A DNA stretch of 34,231 nucleotides from Thermoproteota archaeon. GTDB taxonomy: Archaea > Korarchaeota > JAOZGF01 > JAOZFZ01. Both the position numbers and the translations under genes were made by a program. Positions within the stretch are counted from its first letter, which is position 1. Every line of letters starts with the position of its first letter. The notes under the pieces were generated by a model that saw only the letters and a program-made list of their open reading frames with translations, made no database searches and was not told where the DNA came from. Of the stretch, positions 24,219 to 31,976 are shown in pieces. The stretch is taken from assembly GCA_027492035.1 (NCBI GenBank), contig JAOZFT010000002.1, forward strand, positions 1 through 34,231. The letters are read 5' to 3'.

Positions 24219-25400
24219 ATGTTTTCAGAATTAATTTTTGAGTTAGTAAGGGAGGTTGGCCCGAGGCCTCCAGGAAGCGTTGCAGAAAAGAAGGCTGCTT
24301 ACTGGATAATGCATAAATTTGGAGAGTATACACCGGAAGTTAAAGTTGAAAAGTTCCAAACTTGTCCTAGAGCTCTTCAAAACCTTATAGATTTCGTTGT
24401 TTATAGTTACCTTGTTTCTGTTTTTCTTTACTTTATCCAGCCAATATTTTCGCTTCTCTTACCTTTAACAAGCCTTTTAATTCTTTACTTGACAAGGTTT
24501 AAGGGGATGGAGATACTTGATAAATTTGCTTCTAAAGCTGAGTCGCAAAACGTAATAGCTATTTTTAAACCTGTAAGGGAAAATAGGGAAGCAAGAAAAT
24601 TGATTTTTTCAGGGCATCATGACAGTGCTTACTTTATGCCTCTTTTCCAGAAAAAATACTTAAGGTTTATCCCTTTAATAATTAAAACCGCTATTTTTGG
24701 GATTTTTTCTTTAATATTTATTTCTTTTTTCAAATTTTTAGTTTTAGAAGGTTTTAGTTTTTGCAACATAAAAATTTTCAATTACTCAATTTATGACTTA
24801 CTTATTTATGTGCCGTTAGTAGGGTTAGGTTCCGCTTTATTTTTTAAATTCAACACAGTAACTAATGTTCCAGTAATTGGAGCCAATGATAACCTGTCCT
24901 CTATAGCTGTTCTTATAGGATTAGCGGATGCTCTTTCAAGAAAGAAGACAGAGAAAACTGAAATCTGGCTTGTTTCATTCGGTTCAGAAGAACCAGGCTT
25001 AAAAGGATCAAGAAGATTTGTTAAGAAACATATTGATGAGTTAAGGAACTCCTACTTAGTGAACATGGAAATGGTTGGTAAAGGAGACTTAATTGTTTTA
25101 AGAGCTGAAAAATCAGTAGGTGCAAAACATTCAAGTGAAGCAGTGAAGATAGTTTTGGAAGCAGCTGAAAAAACTAATTTAAAAATAAAGGATTCAATTA
25201 TTGGTTTTGGGGACACTGACGCTTCATCTTTCACAAGAAAAGGGTTAAAAGCAACTACTGTAATGGGAGTTAACAAAAACAACATTCCATTCTATGCCCA
25301 CACATGGGAAGATAAACCTGAAAATGTTGAAGAAAAAAATTTGCAGGAAACATTGAAATTGTGTCTTTCAATAATTGAAGTAGTTGAAAAACGAAACTGA
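24219..25400 (+). CDS. M28-family metallopeptidase with internal membrane helices
   Basis: This 393-residue zinc aminopeptidase-like protein has zinc-site motifs in order: SGHHDSAYF (131-139), GANDNLSS (221-228, bridging Asp), GSEEPG (255-260, catalytic Glu), NMEMVG (Glu in place of the common Asp) and AHTWEDK near the end. Unlike soluble M28 enzymes it carries hydrophobic blocks at about 58-93, 150-178 and 190-210, placed before and between the first two metal motifs. This makes it a membrane-embedded or membrane-tethered peptidase. The natural substrate is unknown. Confidence 0.85.
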   Translation: MFSELIFELVREVGPRPPGSVAEKKAAYWIMHKFGEYTPEVKVEKFQTCPRALQNLIDFVVYSYLVSVFLYFIQPIFSLLLPLTSLLILYLTRFKGMEILDKFASKAESQNVIAIFKPVRENREARKLIFSGHHDSAYFMPLFQKKYLRFIPLIIKTAIFGIFSLIFISFFKFLVLEGFSFCNIKIFNYSIYDLLIYVPLVGLGSALFFKFNTVTNVPVIGANDNLSSIAVLIGLADALSRKKTEKTEIWLVSFGSEEPGLKGSRRFVKKHIDELRNSYLVNMEMVGKGDLIVLRAEKSVGAKHSSEAVKIVLEAAEKTNLKIKDSIIGFGDTDASSFTRKGLKATTVMGVNKNNIPFYAHTWEDKPENVEEKNLQETLKLCLSIIEVVEKRN

Positions 25401-25420
25401 TTCTTTGTTAGGTGGAGTAA

Positions 25421-26263
25421 ATGTTTATTTTAGGGCTGTGTGGAAGCTACAGGAAATTAGGAAACAGTGAAGTATTGGTTAAAGAAGCTTTAGCAGCTGT
25501 TAAAAGAGAAGGTGCAGAAACAAAGTTTTTAAGATTAACTGATTACGAGATTAAGCAATGCAAAGGATGCTTAGCATGTGTTTTTAAAAAAGAAGAATGT
25601 AAAATACCGGATGACTGGATGAAACTTAAAAACTTAGTTTTAAAAGCTGACGGTTTAATAGTTAGTGCACCGACTTATTTTTTAGGTCCGCCTGGGATAA
25701 TTAAGTTGATTATAGATCGAAATATTTCTTTGTATGGAAAATTAATTGAAATAAACAGGAAACCGGCAGGTGTAATCGGTGTAGCTGGAGTTAAGGGGTG
25801 GGCTCCTTTTACTTTACCGCTTCTAAACCTTTTTGTTTTAACTTTCGGTTTTGAAGCAGTAGATCAATTCCTTACTTACGCTCAAGGCCCAGGTGAAGTT
25901 GTTCTTAATGAAGAAAATCTGGAAAGAGCCAGAAAGTTAGGTTTAAACGTTTACTACTCCATAAAAAATCATGATTTAATGTTTAAGGGAGAGAGGAACA
26001 TTTGTCCTGTTTGCCACCAAAACATTTTCGCAGTGAAAACTGGAAAAATTCTTGAATGTAGCCTTTGTCAAGTGAAATTAAATTTTGAAACAAGTGGGGG
26101 AGAAATGAAGCTCGTATACAGTGAAGAAAACTTAAACGAGAACAGGTGGGGTGCGGAAAAATTAGCTGAACATTTTTTCCAGGCAATTCTTCCATCGTTT
26201 AGTAGATACCGTAAAAACATAAAGGAAATAAAGGAGAAATGCCGAAAATACTTATCCTTTTAA
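25421..26263 (+). CDS. Iron-sulfur flavoprotein (Isf-like) with a C-terminal zinc ribbon
   Basis: An N-terminal flavodoxin-like FMN domain (GSYRKLGNS at 8-16, SAPTYFLGPPG at 82-92) carries the compact cluster motif CKGCLACVFKKEEC (Cys47, 50, 53, 60) that defines iron-sulfur flavoproteins of methanogens. These move electrons between ferredoxin and oxygen-stress or other redox partners. After the flavodoxin fold, residues about 189-218 form an added zinc-ribbon-like pair, CPVCHQ ... CSLCQ, which standard Isf proteins lack. The last codons overlap, in antisense, the start of a truncated nucleotidyltransferase frame, so its C-terminus may have been remade by a rearrangement. Confidence 0.85.
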   Translation: MFILGLCGSYRKLGNSEVLVKEALAAVKREGAETKFLRLTDYEIKQCKGCLACVFKKEECKIPDDWMKLKNLVLKADGLIVSAPTYFLGPPGIIKLIIDRNISLYGKLIEINRKPAGVIGVAGVKGWAPFTLPLLNLFVLTFGFEAVDQFLTYAQGPGEVVLNEENLERARKLGLNVYYSIKNHDLMFKGERNICPVCHQNIFAVKTGKILECSLCQVKLNFETSGGEMKLVYSEENLNENRWGAEKLAEHFFQAILPSFSRYRKNIKEIKEKCRKYLSF

Positions 26264-26327
26264 CCCCAAATTGCCTTATCTTACCTCTGCTCTCTCTAAG
26301 TTTCTTCAATATTTCTTCCTTACTCAT
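26199..26327 (-). pseudogene. Truncated MNT-type nucleotidyltransferase start
   Basis: ATG 26327 opens a 42-residue frame beginning MSKEEILKKLRESRGKIRQ and then FGVKRISIFG. This is the characteristic start of minimal nucleotidyltransferases (IRxFGVKRIGLFGSYARGE). Just where the catalytic GSxxRGE should follow, the frame runs into the antisense of the flavoprotein gene's 3' end and stops. The breakpoint is near 26235-26263. Confidence 0.6.
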
Positions 26328-26340
26328 ACTTTCCACCTTT

Positions 26341-26460
26341 TTAGGCTTTGTCTCCCTCACTCATTAATTTATGAAGCATCATTTTGGGATGAAAAGCAAG
26401 AACTTCAGCCGTAGCATATCCAAAATTTGTTGAAAGGTTGTTAAAACAGCTATTAGACAT
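26341..26460 (-). pseudogene. Short gene remnant upstream of the nucleotidyltransferase start
   Basis: A 39-residue frame with protein-like content, containing GYATAEVLAFHPKMML, ends 13 bases before the nucleotidyltransferase ATG, the spacing of a two-gene operon. It is probably the end of that gene's usual partner (MNT genes pair with HEPN or other toxin/antitoxin genes), but the family is not recognised. Confidence 0.35.
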
Positions 26461-26469
26461 TCAAAAATC

Positions 26470-26601
26470 TTAGCAAATCATTGTAGTAATCCCCTTTTCC
26501 TTTAGATATTTCTCTGCAAGTTCCTTATATTTTTTCGTTTCTTCTTTTATTGTTTCTCTTTTCTCCCTCTGCTTTCCATACAAGAGATCAAAAAAATTAT
26601 C
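26470..26601 (-). pseudogene. Third coding-like remnant, charged helix
   Basis: A 43-residue frame without a start codon contains FFDLLYGKQREKRE and KKYKELAEKYLKEKG, a lysine/glutamate-rich helix typical of a real C-terminus. A 14-bp perfect palindrome, ttatcatatgataa (26602-26615), sits immediately before it. Confidence 0.35.
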
Positions 26602-26794
26602 TTATCATATGATAAAGCTGTTGTTTGGGTTTAAAGGTTTATCAATATTTTCCATTGTGGACTATCGATTATACTTTCGTTAATTTTTTAATTTTTAGGA
26701 ATAAACTGTTCCTTTAAAACTTAGATGAAATTTAAAGAATGAAATCCATGTTTCAGGTGATGCAGAAACGAGTTTCGTTAAAAAAGTTTCTATA

Positions 26795-27337
26795 GTGAGT
26801 TTTAAAAGGGACATACACGGCATAGGGAATTTTGAAGCAGTGGTTAAAACCGACAAGCCAATAAGGGAAGTTATTCCTGCTTTAATTTTTAAGTTTCCAC
26901 CTGGAGTAGTGAATTACTCAAAGAGTGACGGTACACTTACCACCCGTGTAAGAAGGAAACTTGTTGCGTTTTATCCTTCCGGAGAAATAGCTATTTCACC
27001 TGTCAAAGGTAAAAGTGAATTAATGGAGTTTTCTGAGAGAATACTTAAAATAATCAATGAAGCATATGAAGAATTGAAAAGGAACGGCCCACCTACAGAG
27101 AAAGAACTAAAAGCCTTAAAAAAATTAAGTCCATTAACTCTCTATAAGTACCTTCCAAAAACTAATTGCAGGGAATGCGGGGAACCTACTTGTTTCGCTT
27201 TCGCAACAAAAGTTATAACTGGCGAAGCTAAAATTTCCCTTTGTAAACCATTAAATACAGATAAGTACAGGGTAAATATAAAGAAGTTGAAAAAAGATTT
27301 CGGTGAAAGAATAGCTAATTCTTTAGGGTGTTTTTAG
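26795..27337 (+). CDS. Fe-S domain protein with a corrinoid-protein-type C-terminus
   Basis: This 180-residue protein has a two-part layout. The C-terminal part (about 127-160) has LPKTNCRECGEPTCFAFATK ... CKP, the four-Cys [4Fe-4S] domain (PF04060 type) found at the N-terminus of the corrinoid Fe-S protein CdhE/AcsC of the acetyl-CoA pathway. The N-terminal part is not recognised. The GTG at 26795 has no ribosome site. The frame is open for about 23 codons upstream with coding-like sequence, though no standard start codon occurs there, so the N-terminus is uncertain. Stand-alone proteins of this type occur in methanogens and acetogens; the function is unknown. Confidence 0.7.
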   Translation: MSFKRDIHGIGNFEAVVKTDKPIREVIPALIFKFPPGVVNYSKSDGTLTTRVRRKLVAFYPSGEIAISPVKGKSELMEFSERILKIINEAYEELKRNGPPTEKELKALKKLSPLTLYKYLPKTNCRECGEPTCFAFATKVITGEAKISLCKPLNTDKYRVNIKKLKKDFGERIANSLGCF

Positions 27338-27390
27338 CAGCTTTTAGAAAATTTCTAGATTTAAAATTAAGAATATAGAGAATAAGTTAG

Positions 27391-28671
27391 GTGAATAATC
27401 CATTGTTTACAGCTGTCCAAACATTTATTTTGATTTTTGTTTTAGTGGTAATTCTTTTAATAGCAGAGATTCATCACCGAGTAACTGTGATGTTTGTAGC
27501 GGTGTTATTAACAATTTATTTTGGGGTTCAGTACAGGTTATTTAGTTTAGACCAAGTTTACTCGTTTGTTGATTACGAAGTAATCCTTTTTATTTTAGGG
27601 ATCTTTATTTTGTTTGAGTCACTTGCTAAATCGAATCTTTTCGAATACATTTCCTATAAACTGTTCAGTTTCACCGAAGCAACTCCCAAAAAAACTTATT
27701 TCCTGTTAATTCTTTTAACTTTCCTTTTAAGTGTTTTTGTATCTAACATAACCGCTATAGCAGTTATAGGGGGTTTAACGATTTCCTTATATAAAAGGGC
27801 AGGTATTGATTTGGAGAAAGCTTTAATAGCTGAAGCAGTTGTCACTAACATAGGAGGATTAGTGCTTCCAATAAGTTCAGTGCCTAATGTAATCGTTTCT
27901 TCCACTGTTAAAATAGGTGTTACACAGTTTGTAACAGTTGCGTTCCCTATTTCATTGGTTTTACTGGCTTTTTTTGTTTTCATAACTTTAAAAACTGTTA
28001 AAAAAAGGGATACGGCAAGTTTTTTGGGAAGTGAAGGAAATGAAACATTTAAAAGAGAAGAGAAGAAACCGACTTACAAGGCATTCCTGATTTTTATTTC
28101 GTTCCTTTTACTTTTGATTTTGAATGAAAGAATAAATGTGCCTCCTTACTTAATTGCAATGAGTTTAGCTACTGTCATGTTATGGTTTAGTGGAATAGAT
28201 CCTAAAGATGTTTTCAAAGCAATTAATTGGGAACCTCTTTTCTTTGTTGCAAGTTTCTATGTTTTTGTTGAAGGAGTAAAAGCTTCAGGTGTTCTCGACA
28301 TAATTATTCATTTACTGAACCCTTTACTTGCATCCCCTACTTATGTTTCAGCTGCTGCATTGACTCTAGTGAGCGGTTTCATTTCAGCATTTATAGACAA
28401 CATACCTGTAACGTTGCTGCTTCTACCTATTGCAAGCAAATCCCTTAACCCTACACCCCTTTATTGGTCAATTATTTTAGGCGGAAATTTAGGCGGAAAC
28501 TTAACCCCTTTCGGTTCACCCTCAGTTATTATAGCTCTTTCAATGCTAAAAGAAAGAAAGGGAAAAATAAACCAAGTTAATTTCTTAAAAATATCAATAC
28601 TTCCAACTGTTCTTTGCTTAATTATTTCTTCAATTTACCTTTTAATTCTTAACATTTCAGGTTTCATATAA
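27391..28671 (+). CDS. ArsB/NhaD-type ion permease (ion transporter superfamily)
   Basis: This 426-residue protein has about eleven membrane helices. The repeated hairpin motifs of the superfamily appear as SVFVSNITAIAVIGG and later AFIDNIPVTLLLLPIASK, with GGNLGGNLTPFGSPS near the C-terminus, all strongly ArsB/NhaD-like. Possible substrates are arsenite, Na+/H+ or a dicarboxylate; the sequence does not decide. The likely start is GTG 27391, 53 bases after the Fe-S domain gene, so the two may be co-transcribed. No ars regulator is nearby, which weakens an arsenite role. Confidence 0.85.
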   Translation: MNNPLFTAVQTFILIFVLVVILLIAEIHHRVTVMFVAVLLTIYFGVQYRLFSLDQVYSFVDYEVILFILGIFILFESLAKSNLFEYISYKLFSFTEATPKKTYFLLILLTFLLSVFVSNITAIAVIGGLTISLYKRAGIDLEKALIAEAVVTNIGGLVLPISSVPNVIVSSTVKIGVTQFVTVAFPISLVLLAFFVFITLKTVKKRDTASFLGSEGNETFKREEKKPTYKAFLIFISFLLLLILNERINVPPYLIAMSLATVMLWFSGIDPKDVFKAINWEPLFFVASFYVFVEGVKASGVLDIIIHLLNPLLASPTYVSAAALTLVSGFISAFIDNIPVTLLLLPIASKSLNPTPLYWSIILGGNLGGNLTPFGSPSVIIALSMLKERKGKINQVNFLKISILPTVLCLIISSIYLLILNISGFI

Positions 28672-28718
28672 AAAATTTTCAATTTAACTCTCCTGCAGAG
28701 GAGCATATGAACAAAGGA

Positions 28719-28905
28719 ATTGTTGACAGAAAGTAGATGGTGTTTAACAAAAACTTTAAACACTTTAATCTCACAGAAAACTTCTTTCTGAATAATTCAA
28801 CAAATTAAAGCTCATTTATTACTTCTTTAAGTCCTGAAAATAGGTTCAACTATAAATTTTCCGTTGTAGATAAGAGCAACTCTTTTTCGATCTGACTCAG
28901 TTTTT
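28719..28905 (-). pseudogene. Decayed copy of the AbrB antitoxin/PIN toxin junction
   Basis: This stretch aligns by eye with the intact module at 33643-33915: the first codons of the PIN gene, the stop region of the antitoxin and then the antitoxin body. Shared blocks include ttattacttctttaag and ggttcaactataa. It lacks part of the antitoxin, the PIN start is frameshifted, and the first catalytic Asp codon (gac) has become aac. It is a dead duplicate of the toxin-antitoxin locus, ending just before the nrdD promoter. Confidence 0.7.
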
Positions 28906-28917
28906 GATAAGGTAAAA

Positions 28918-28951
28918 AATTTATATATGGATGGATTATCCAACCATATAT
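28918..28951 (+). promoter_or_regulatory. nrdD promoter with an overlapping 29-bp palindrome
   Basis: A TATA box, atttatata, overlaps a near-perfect inverted repeat. The left arm is ATATATGGATGG (28923-28934), the spacer is attat, and the right arm is CCAACCATATAT (28940-28951), with one mismatch in 12. Because one arm covers the TATA box and the other the expected start region, a bound dimeric repressor would block transcription of nrdD-nrdG. Confidence 0.6.
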
Positions 28952-28973
28952 CTCTTCATCTGAAGTGAGGTTT

Positions 28974-31900
28974 ATGATAACTAAAATAAAGAAACGTGAC
29001 GGAAGGATTGTTCGGTTTAGGAAAGAGAAAATTGTTGAGGCAATTTGGAAAGGTATGCAAGCTGTAAATGTTGGAAATAAGGATTTAGCTGAAAAGTTGG
29101 CTGATGAAGTTTTAGAGCTTCTTGTTAATAGGTTAAAGCCTGGTGAAACAGCTTCTGTTGAACAAGTTCAGGATTTAGTTGAGGAAGTTTTGGTGAAAAA
29201 TGGCCAGTACAGGGTTGTGAAAGAGTATATTTTATACAGGGCTTTGCATGCACAAATTCGGGAATTAGTTGATGAGTATTTGTTGAAGAAAACTTGGCTT
29301 GTTAAAGAAAACGCTAACACCACTTACTCTTTACAGGCTTTAAATTTCCATGTTTCTTCTCAAGTAATTTCTAGGTACTGGCTTCATAAAATATATAAGT
29401 CAGCGCCTGAGGTGAGGAGGGCTCATTTAAACGGGGACTTCCACATTCATAACCTTGCAATTTTGGGGCCTTACTGTGTAGGTTGGGATTTACCGGATCT
29501 ATTATTGTCAGGGTTTAAGGGGGTTAAGGGTAAAATTGAAAGTAAACCTGCGAAGCATTTCAGGGTGGCTTTAGGTCAAATAGTTAATTTCTTCTTTACT
29601 CTTCAAGGTGAATCAGCCGGTGCTCAGGCTTTTTCAAGTTTTGACAGTTACCTTGCACCATTTATAAGGTATGATAACTTAAGTTACGAATCAGTAAAGC
29701 AAGCTTTGCAGGAGTTCATTTTCAATATGAATGTACCAACAAGGGTTGGTTTTCAATGTCTTTCTGAAGACACAGAAATATTGACCCCTTACGGATGGAA
29801 AACTTATAGGGAGTTAAAGGAGGGAAGCGTAATTTTTACTTTCAACCTGAAAACATGTCAACTTGAAAAAAGAAGGGTGGAAAGTGTTTTTGTTAAGAAG
29901 TACAAGGGAGTAATGTATAACTTACGGGGTGAAGCACAGAATCAACTTATTTCTCCTGGGCATAGAGTAGTTATTTTTCTCCCTAATAAAGGAAAATTTG
30001 AATTGAAGCCGATAGAAGAAATTTTAAAGTTTGGTTCACCTGTTTTAGTGCCTACAATTGCTGAAAACAATAACCTAGATTTTAACGTAAGCACTGATGA
30101 ATTAATGTTTTTTTCTTCAATTATTTCGCAAGGGATTGTTGGAGGAGGGAATGAAGAAGTATTTGTTCAAGCTGCAGAATCAGGGAAATGCTTTAACTAC
30201 GGAGAAGGGGGGAAATATATTCTTAAGCCTCCTTTTTCAAAAAATTCACTTAGTGATTTCAGTAACTTCTTCCGTGAATTGTTAGCTGAAAGAAGTAATA
30301 AGTTTTTCTTTCTCCTTTCTAATTTAAGTAAGGAACAGGCACGACTTATTTTGGATCACATAAAAGGAAAAAATTTAGGGGAAGGAAACAAGAAAATATT
30401 AATTGTAACTGATAGGAAAATTCTTGAAACACTTGAGTTTTTAGCTGTTTTGGCAGGTTTCAGTTTCAATGTAGAAAAAATTAAGTGTGAAGAAGGCGGC
30501 TGCAGACCTTTACATGTTTTAACTTTAAAAAAGGATCCTTACGAACCCATTCATTCAATAAAGAAAACCTATTATGAAGGTGTGATTTGGAGTGTTCATA
30601 CATCAAATGAAACAGTAATTGCTAAAAGGGAGGGACAAGTTTTCATAACAGGTAACACGCCCTTCACCAATGTCACCCTTGATCTTGAAGTTCCAAGTTT
30701 CATGAAGGACCAACTAGTTATTGTGGGAGGAAAAATTAAAGGTGAAGCTTATGGAGACTTCCAAAAAGAGGTGGATATTTTCAACAGGGCTTTAGCCGAG
30801 GTTATGTTGGAGGGAGATGCAGCTAAAAGGGTTTTCACTTTCCCAATACCTACGATTAACATCACTAAGGATTTTGAATGGGAAAGTGAAACGGTGAAAA
30901 CAGTTTTCCAAACATCAGCTAAGTACGGTATACCTTACTTTGCAAATTTTATTTGTTCCGAAATGAAACCAGAAGATGTTAGGAGTATGTGCTGCCACCT
31001 TCGCTTAGACAGGAGAGAATTAAGGAAAAGAGGGGGACTTTTCAATTCTTACCCATTGACAGGCAGCATAGGAGTTGTAACTCTTAACATGCCCAGAATA
31101 GGTTACCTTTCAAGAGATGAAGATGATTTTTTTGAAAAAGTTGCCGAGTTAATGAAGACAGCTAAAGTTGCACTTGAAATCAAAAGAGAATGGTTGGAGA
31201 AATTTACTGAGGAAGGACTGTACCCTTACTCTAAATTTTACTTAAGAAATATTAAAGAAATGTTGGGAAGTTACTGGAGTAATCACTTCAGCACAATAGG
31301 ACTTGTAGGAATGAATGAGTGCTGTTTAAACTTTCTAAGTTGTGACATGACAGATAAAGAAGGCGTTAAATTTGCAGAAAAGACGCTTGATTTCATGAAA
31401 AACATGGTTCAAAAGTTCCAAACAGAGACAGGTAACCTTTATAATTTAGAAGCTACACCTGCTGAAGGAGCCTCTTATCGTTTAGCAAAAATTGATAAAA
31501 CAAAATACCCAAACATAAAGGCTGCAAATAATGAAGCAGTTGAAAGAGGAGCTGAACCTTACTACACAAACTCTACACAGCTACCTGTATACTTTAAAGG
31601 CGGCCTCTGGAAAGCTTTAAAGCTGCAAGAAAAACTTCAAACAAAATATACAGGAGGAACAGTTTTCCATGTGTGGCTTGGAGAAAGCAGCCCCCCTGTT
31701 GAATCAGTAATAAATCTTGTAAAGAAAATATGTGAAAACTTCCAAATACCTTATTTCACCTTAACCCCAACTTTCAGTATATGTCCGTTTCACGGCTATA
31801 TTAAAGGGGAACATTTGACATGTCCAGAATGTAAATTAGAGGGGAGAAAAACAAAATGTGAAGTTTATTCAAGGGTTGTTGGTTACTTAAGGCCAATTGA

Positions 31901-31976
31901 TCAATGGAACCCGGGGAAACAGGAGGAATTTAAACAAAGGAAAACTTTCGATGAAGCAATGGCGACTTTAAAATGA
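28974..31976 (+). CDS. nrdD: Anaerobic ribonucleoside-triphosphate reductase, intein-containing
   Basis: NrdD reduces ribonucleotides without oxygen using a glycyl radical. The 1000-residue precursor has an N-terminal ATP-cone (about 1-92; KIKKRDGRIVRFRKEKI) for allosteric control. The catalytic barrel contains DFHIHNLAILGPYCVGWDL and is split by a 300-residue intein (residues 262-561) within MNVPTRVGFQ/TPFTNVT. The C-terminal zinc site is ICPFHGYI ... CPEC, with His in place of one Cys, and the glycyl radical site is RVVGYLRP (Gly970). The mature enzyme would be about 700 residues. ATG 28974, three bases after a GAGGT-like site, is preferred over GTG 28965. The activase gene overlaps its stop. 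Confidence 0.96.
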   Translation: MITKIKKRDGRIVRFRKEKIVEAIWKGMQAVNVGNKDLAEKLADEVLELLVNRLKPGETASVEQVQDLVEEVLVKNGQYRVVKEYILYRALHAQIRELVDEYLLKKTWLVKENANTTYSLQALNFHVSSQVISRYWLHKIYKSAPEVRRAHLNGDFHIHNLAILGPYCVGWDLPDLLLSGFKGVKGKIESKPAKHFRVALGQIVNFFFTLQGESAGAQAFSSFDSYLAPFIRYDNLSYESVKQALQEFIFNMNVPTRVGFQCLSEDTEILTPYGWKTYRELKEGSVIFTFNLKTCQLEKRRVESVFVKKYKGVMYNLRGEAQNQLISPGHRVVIFLPNKGKFELKPIEEILKFGSPVLVPTIAENNNLDFNVSTDELMFFSSIISQGIVGGGNEEVFVQAAESGKCFNYGEGGKYILKPPFSKNSLSDFSNFFRELLAERSNKFFFLLSNLSKEQARLILDHIKGKNLGEGNKKILIVTDRKILETLEFLAVLAGFSFNVEKIKCEEGGCRPLHVLTLKKDPYEPIHSIKKTYYEGVIWSVHTSNETVIAKREGQVFITGNTPFTNVTLDLEVPSFMKDQLVIVGGKIKGEAYGDFQKEVDIFNRALAEVMLEGDAAKRVFTFPIPTINITKDFEWESETVKTVFQTSAKYGIPYFANFICSEMKPEDVRSMCCHLRLDRRELRKRGGLFNSYPLTGSIGVVTLNMPRIGYLSRDEDDFFEKVAELMKTAKVALEIKREWLEKFTEEGLYPYSKFYLRNIKEMLGSYWSNHFSTIGLVGMNECCLNFLSCDMTDKEGVKFAEKTLDFMKNMVQKFQTETGNLYNLEATPAEGASYRLAKIDKTKYPNIKAANNEAVERGAEPYYTNSTQLPVYFKGGLWKALKLQEKLQTKYTGGTVFHVWLGESSPPVESVINLVKKICENFQIPYFTLTPTFSICPFHGYIKGEHLTCPECKLEGRKTKCEVYSRVVGYLRPIDQWNPGKQEEFKQRKTFDEAMATLK
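29757..30656 (+). other. Intein in NrdD (300 residues)
   Basis: The insert starts with Cys1 (CLSEDTEILT, block A) after VGFQ and ends ...VFITGN before the +1 Thr of TPFTNV. Block B is LISPGHRVV, with the conserved His. Block F is WSVHTSNETVIAKREGQ. The penultimate residue is Gly instead of the usual His. The middle (about 110-230 of the intein) should be a LAGLIDADG endonuclease, but the motif reads FFSSIISQGIVGG without the catalytic acid, so the endonuclease looks dead. The splicing residues (Cys1, block B His, block F His, terminal Asn, +1 Thr) remain. Confidence 0.9.

Larger units (their letters stand above)
26264..26794. other. 531-base gap holding decayed minus-strand genes
   Basis: Apart from the three minus-strand remnants listed separately and the perfect palindrome at 26602-26615, no gene is seen. 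The right end (about 26640-26794) is AT-rich and should contain the promoter of the Fe-S domain gene; tcctttaaaactt near 26710 is a weak TATA candidate. Confidence 0.5.

Noticed and set aside
27391..28671. Firm call as arsenite exporter ArsB
   Set aside because: The superfamily motifs also fit NhaD and related carriers, and there is no arsR, arsA or arsM gene nearby.
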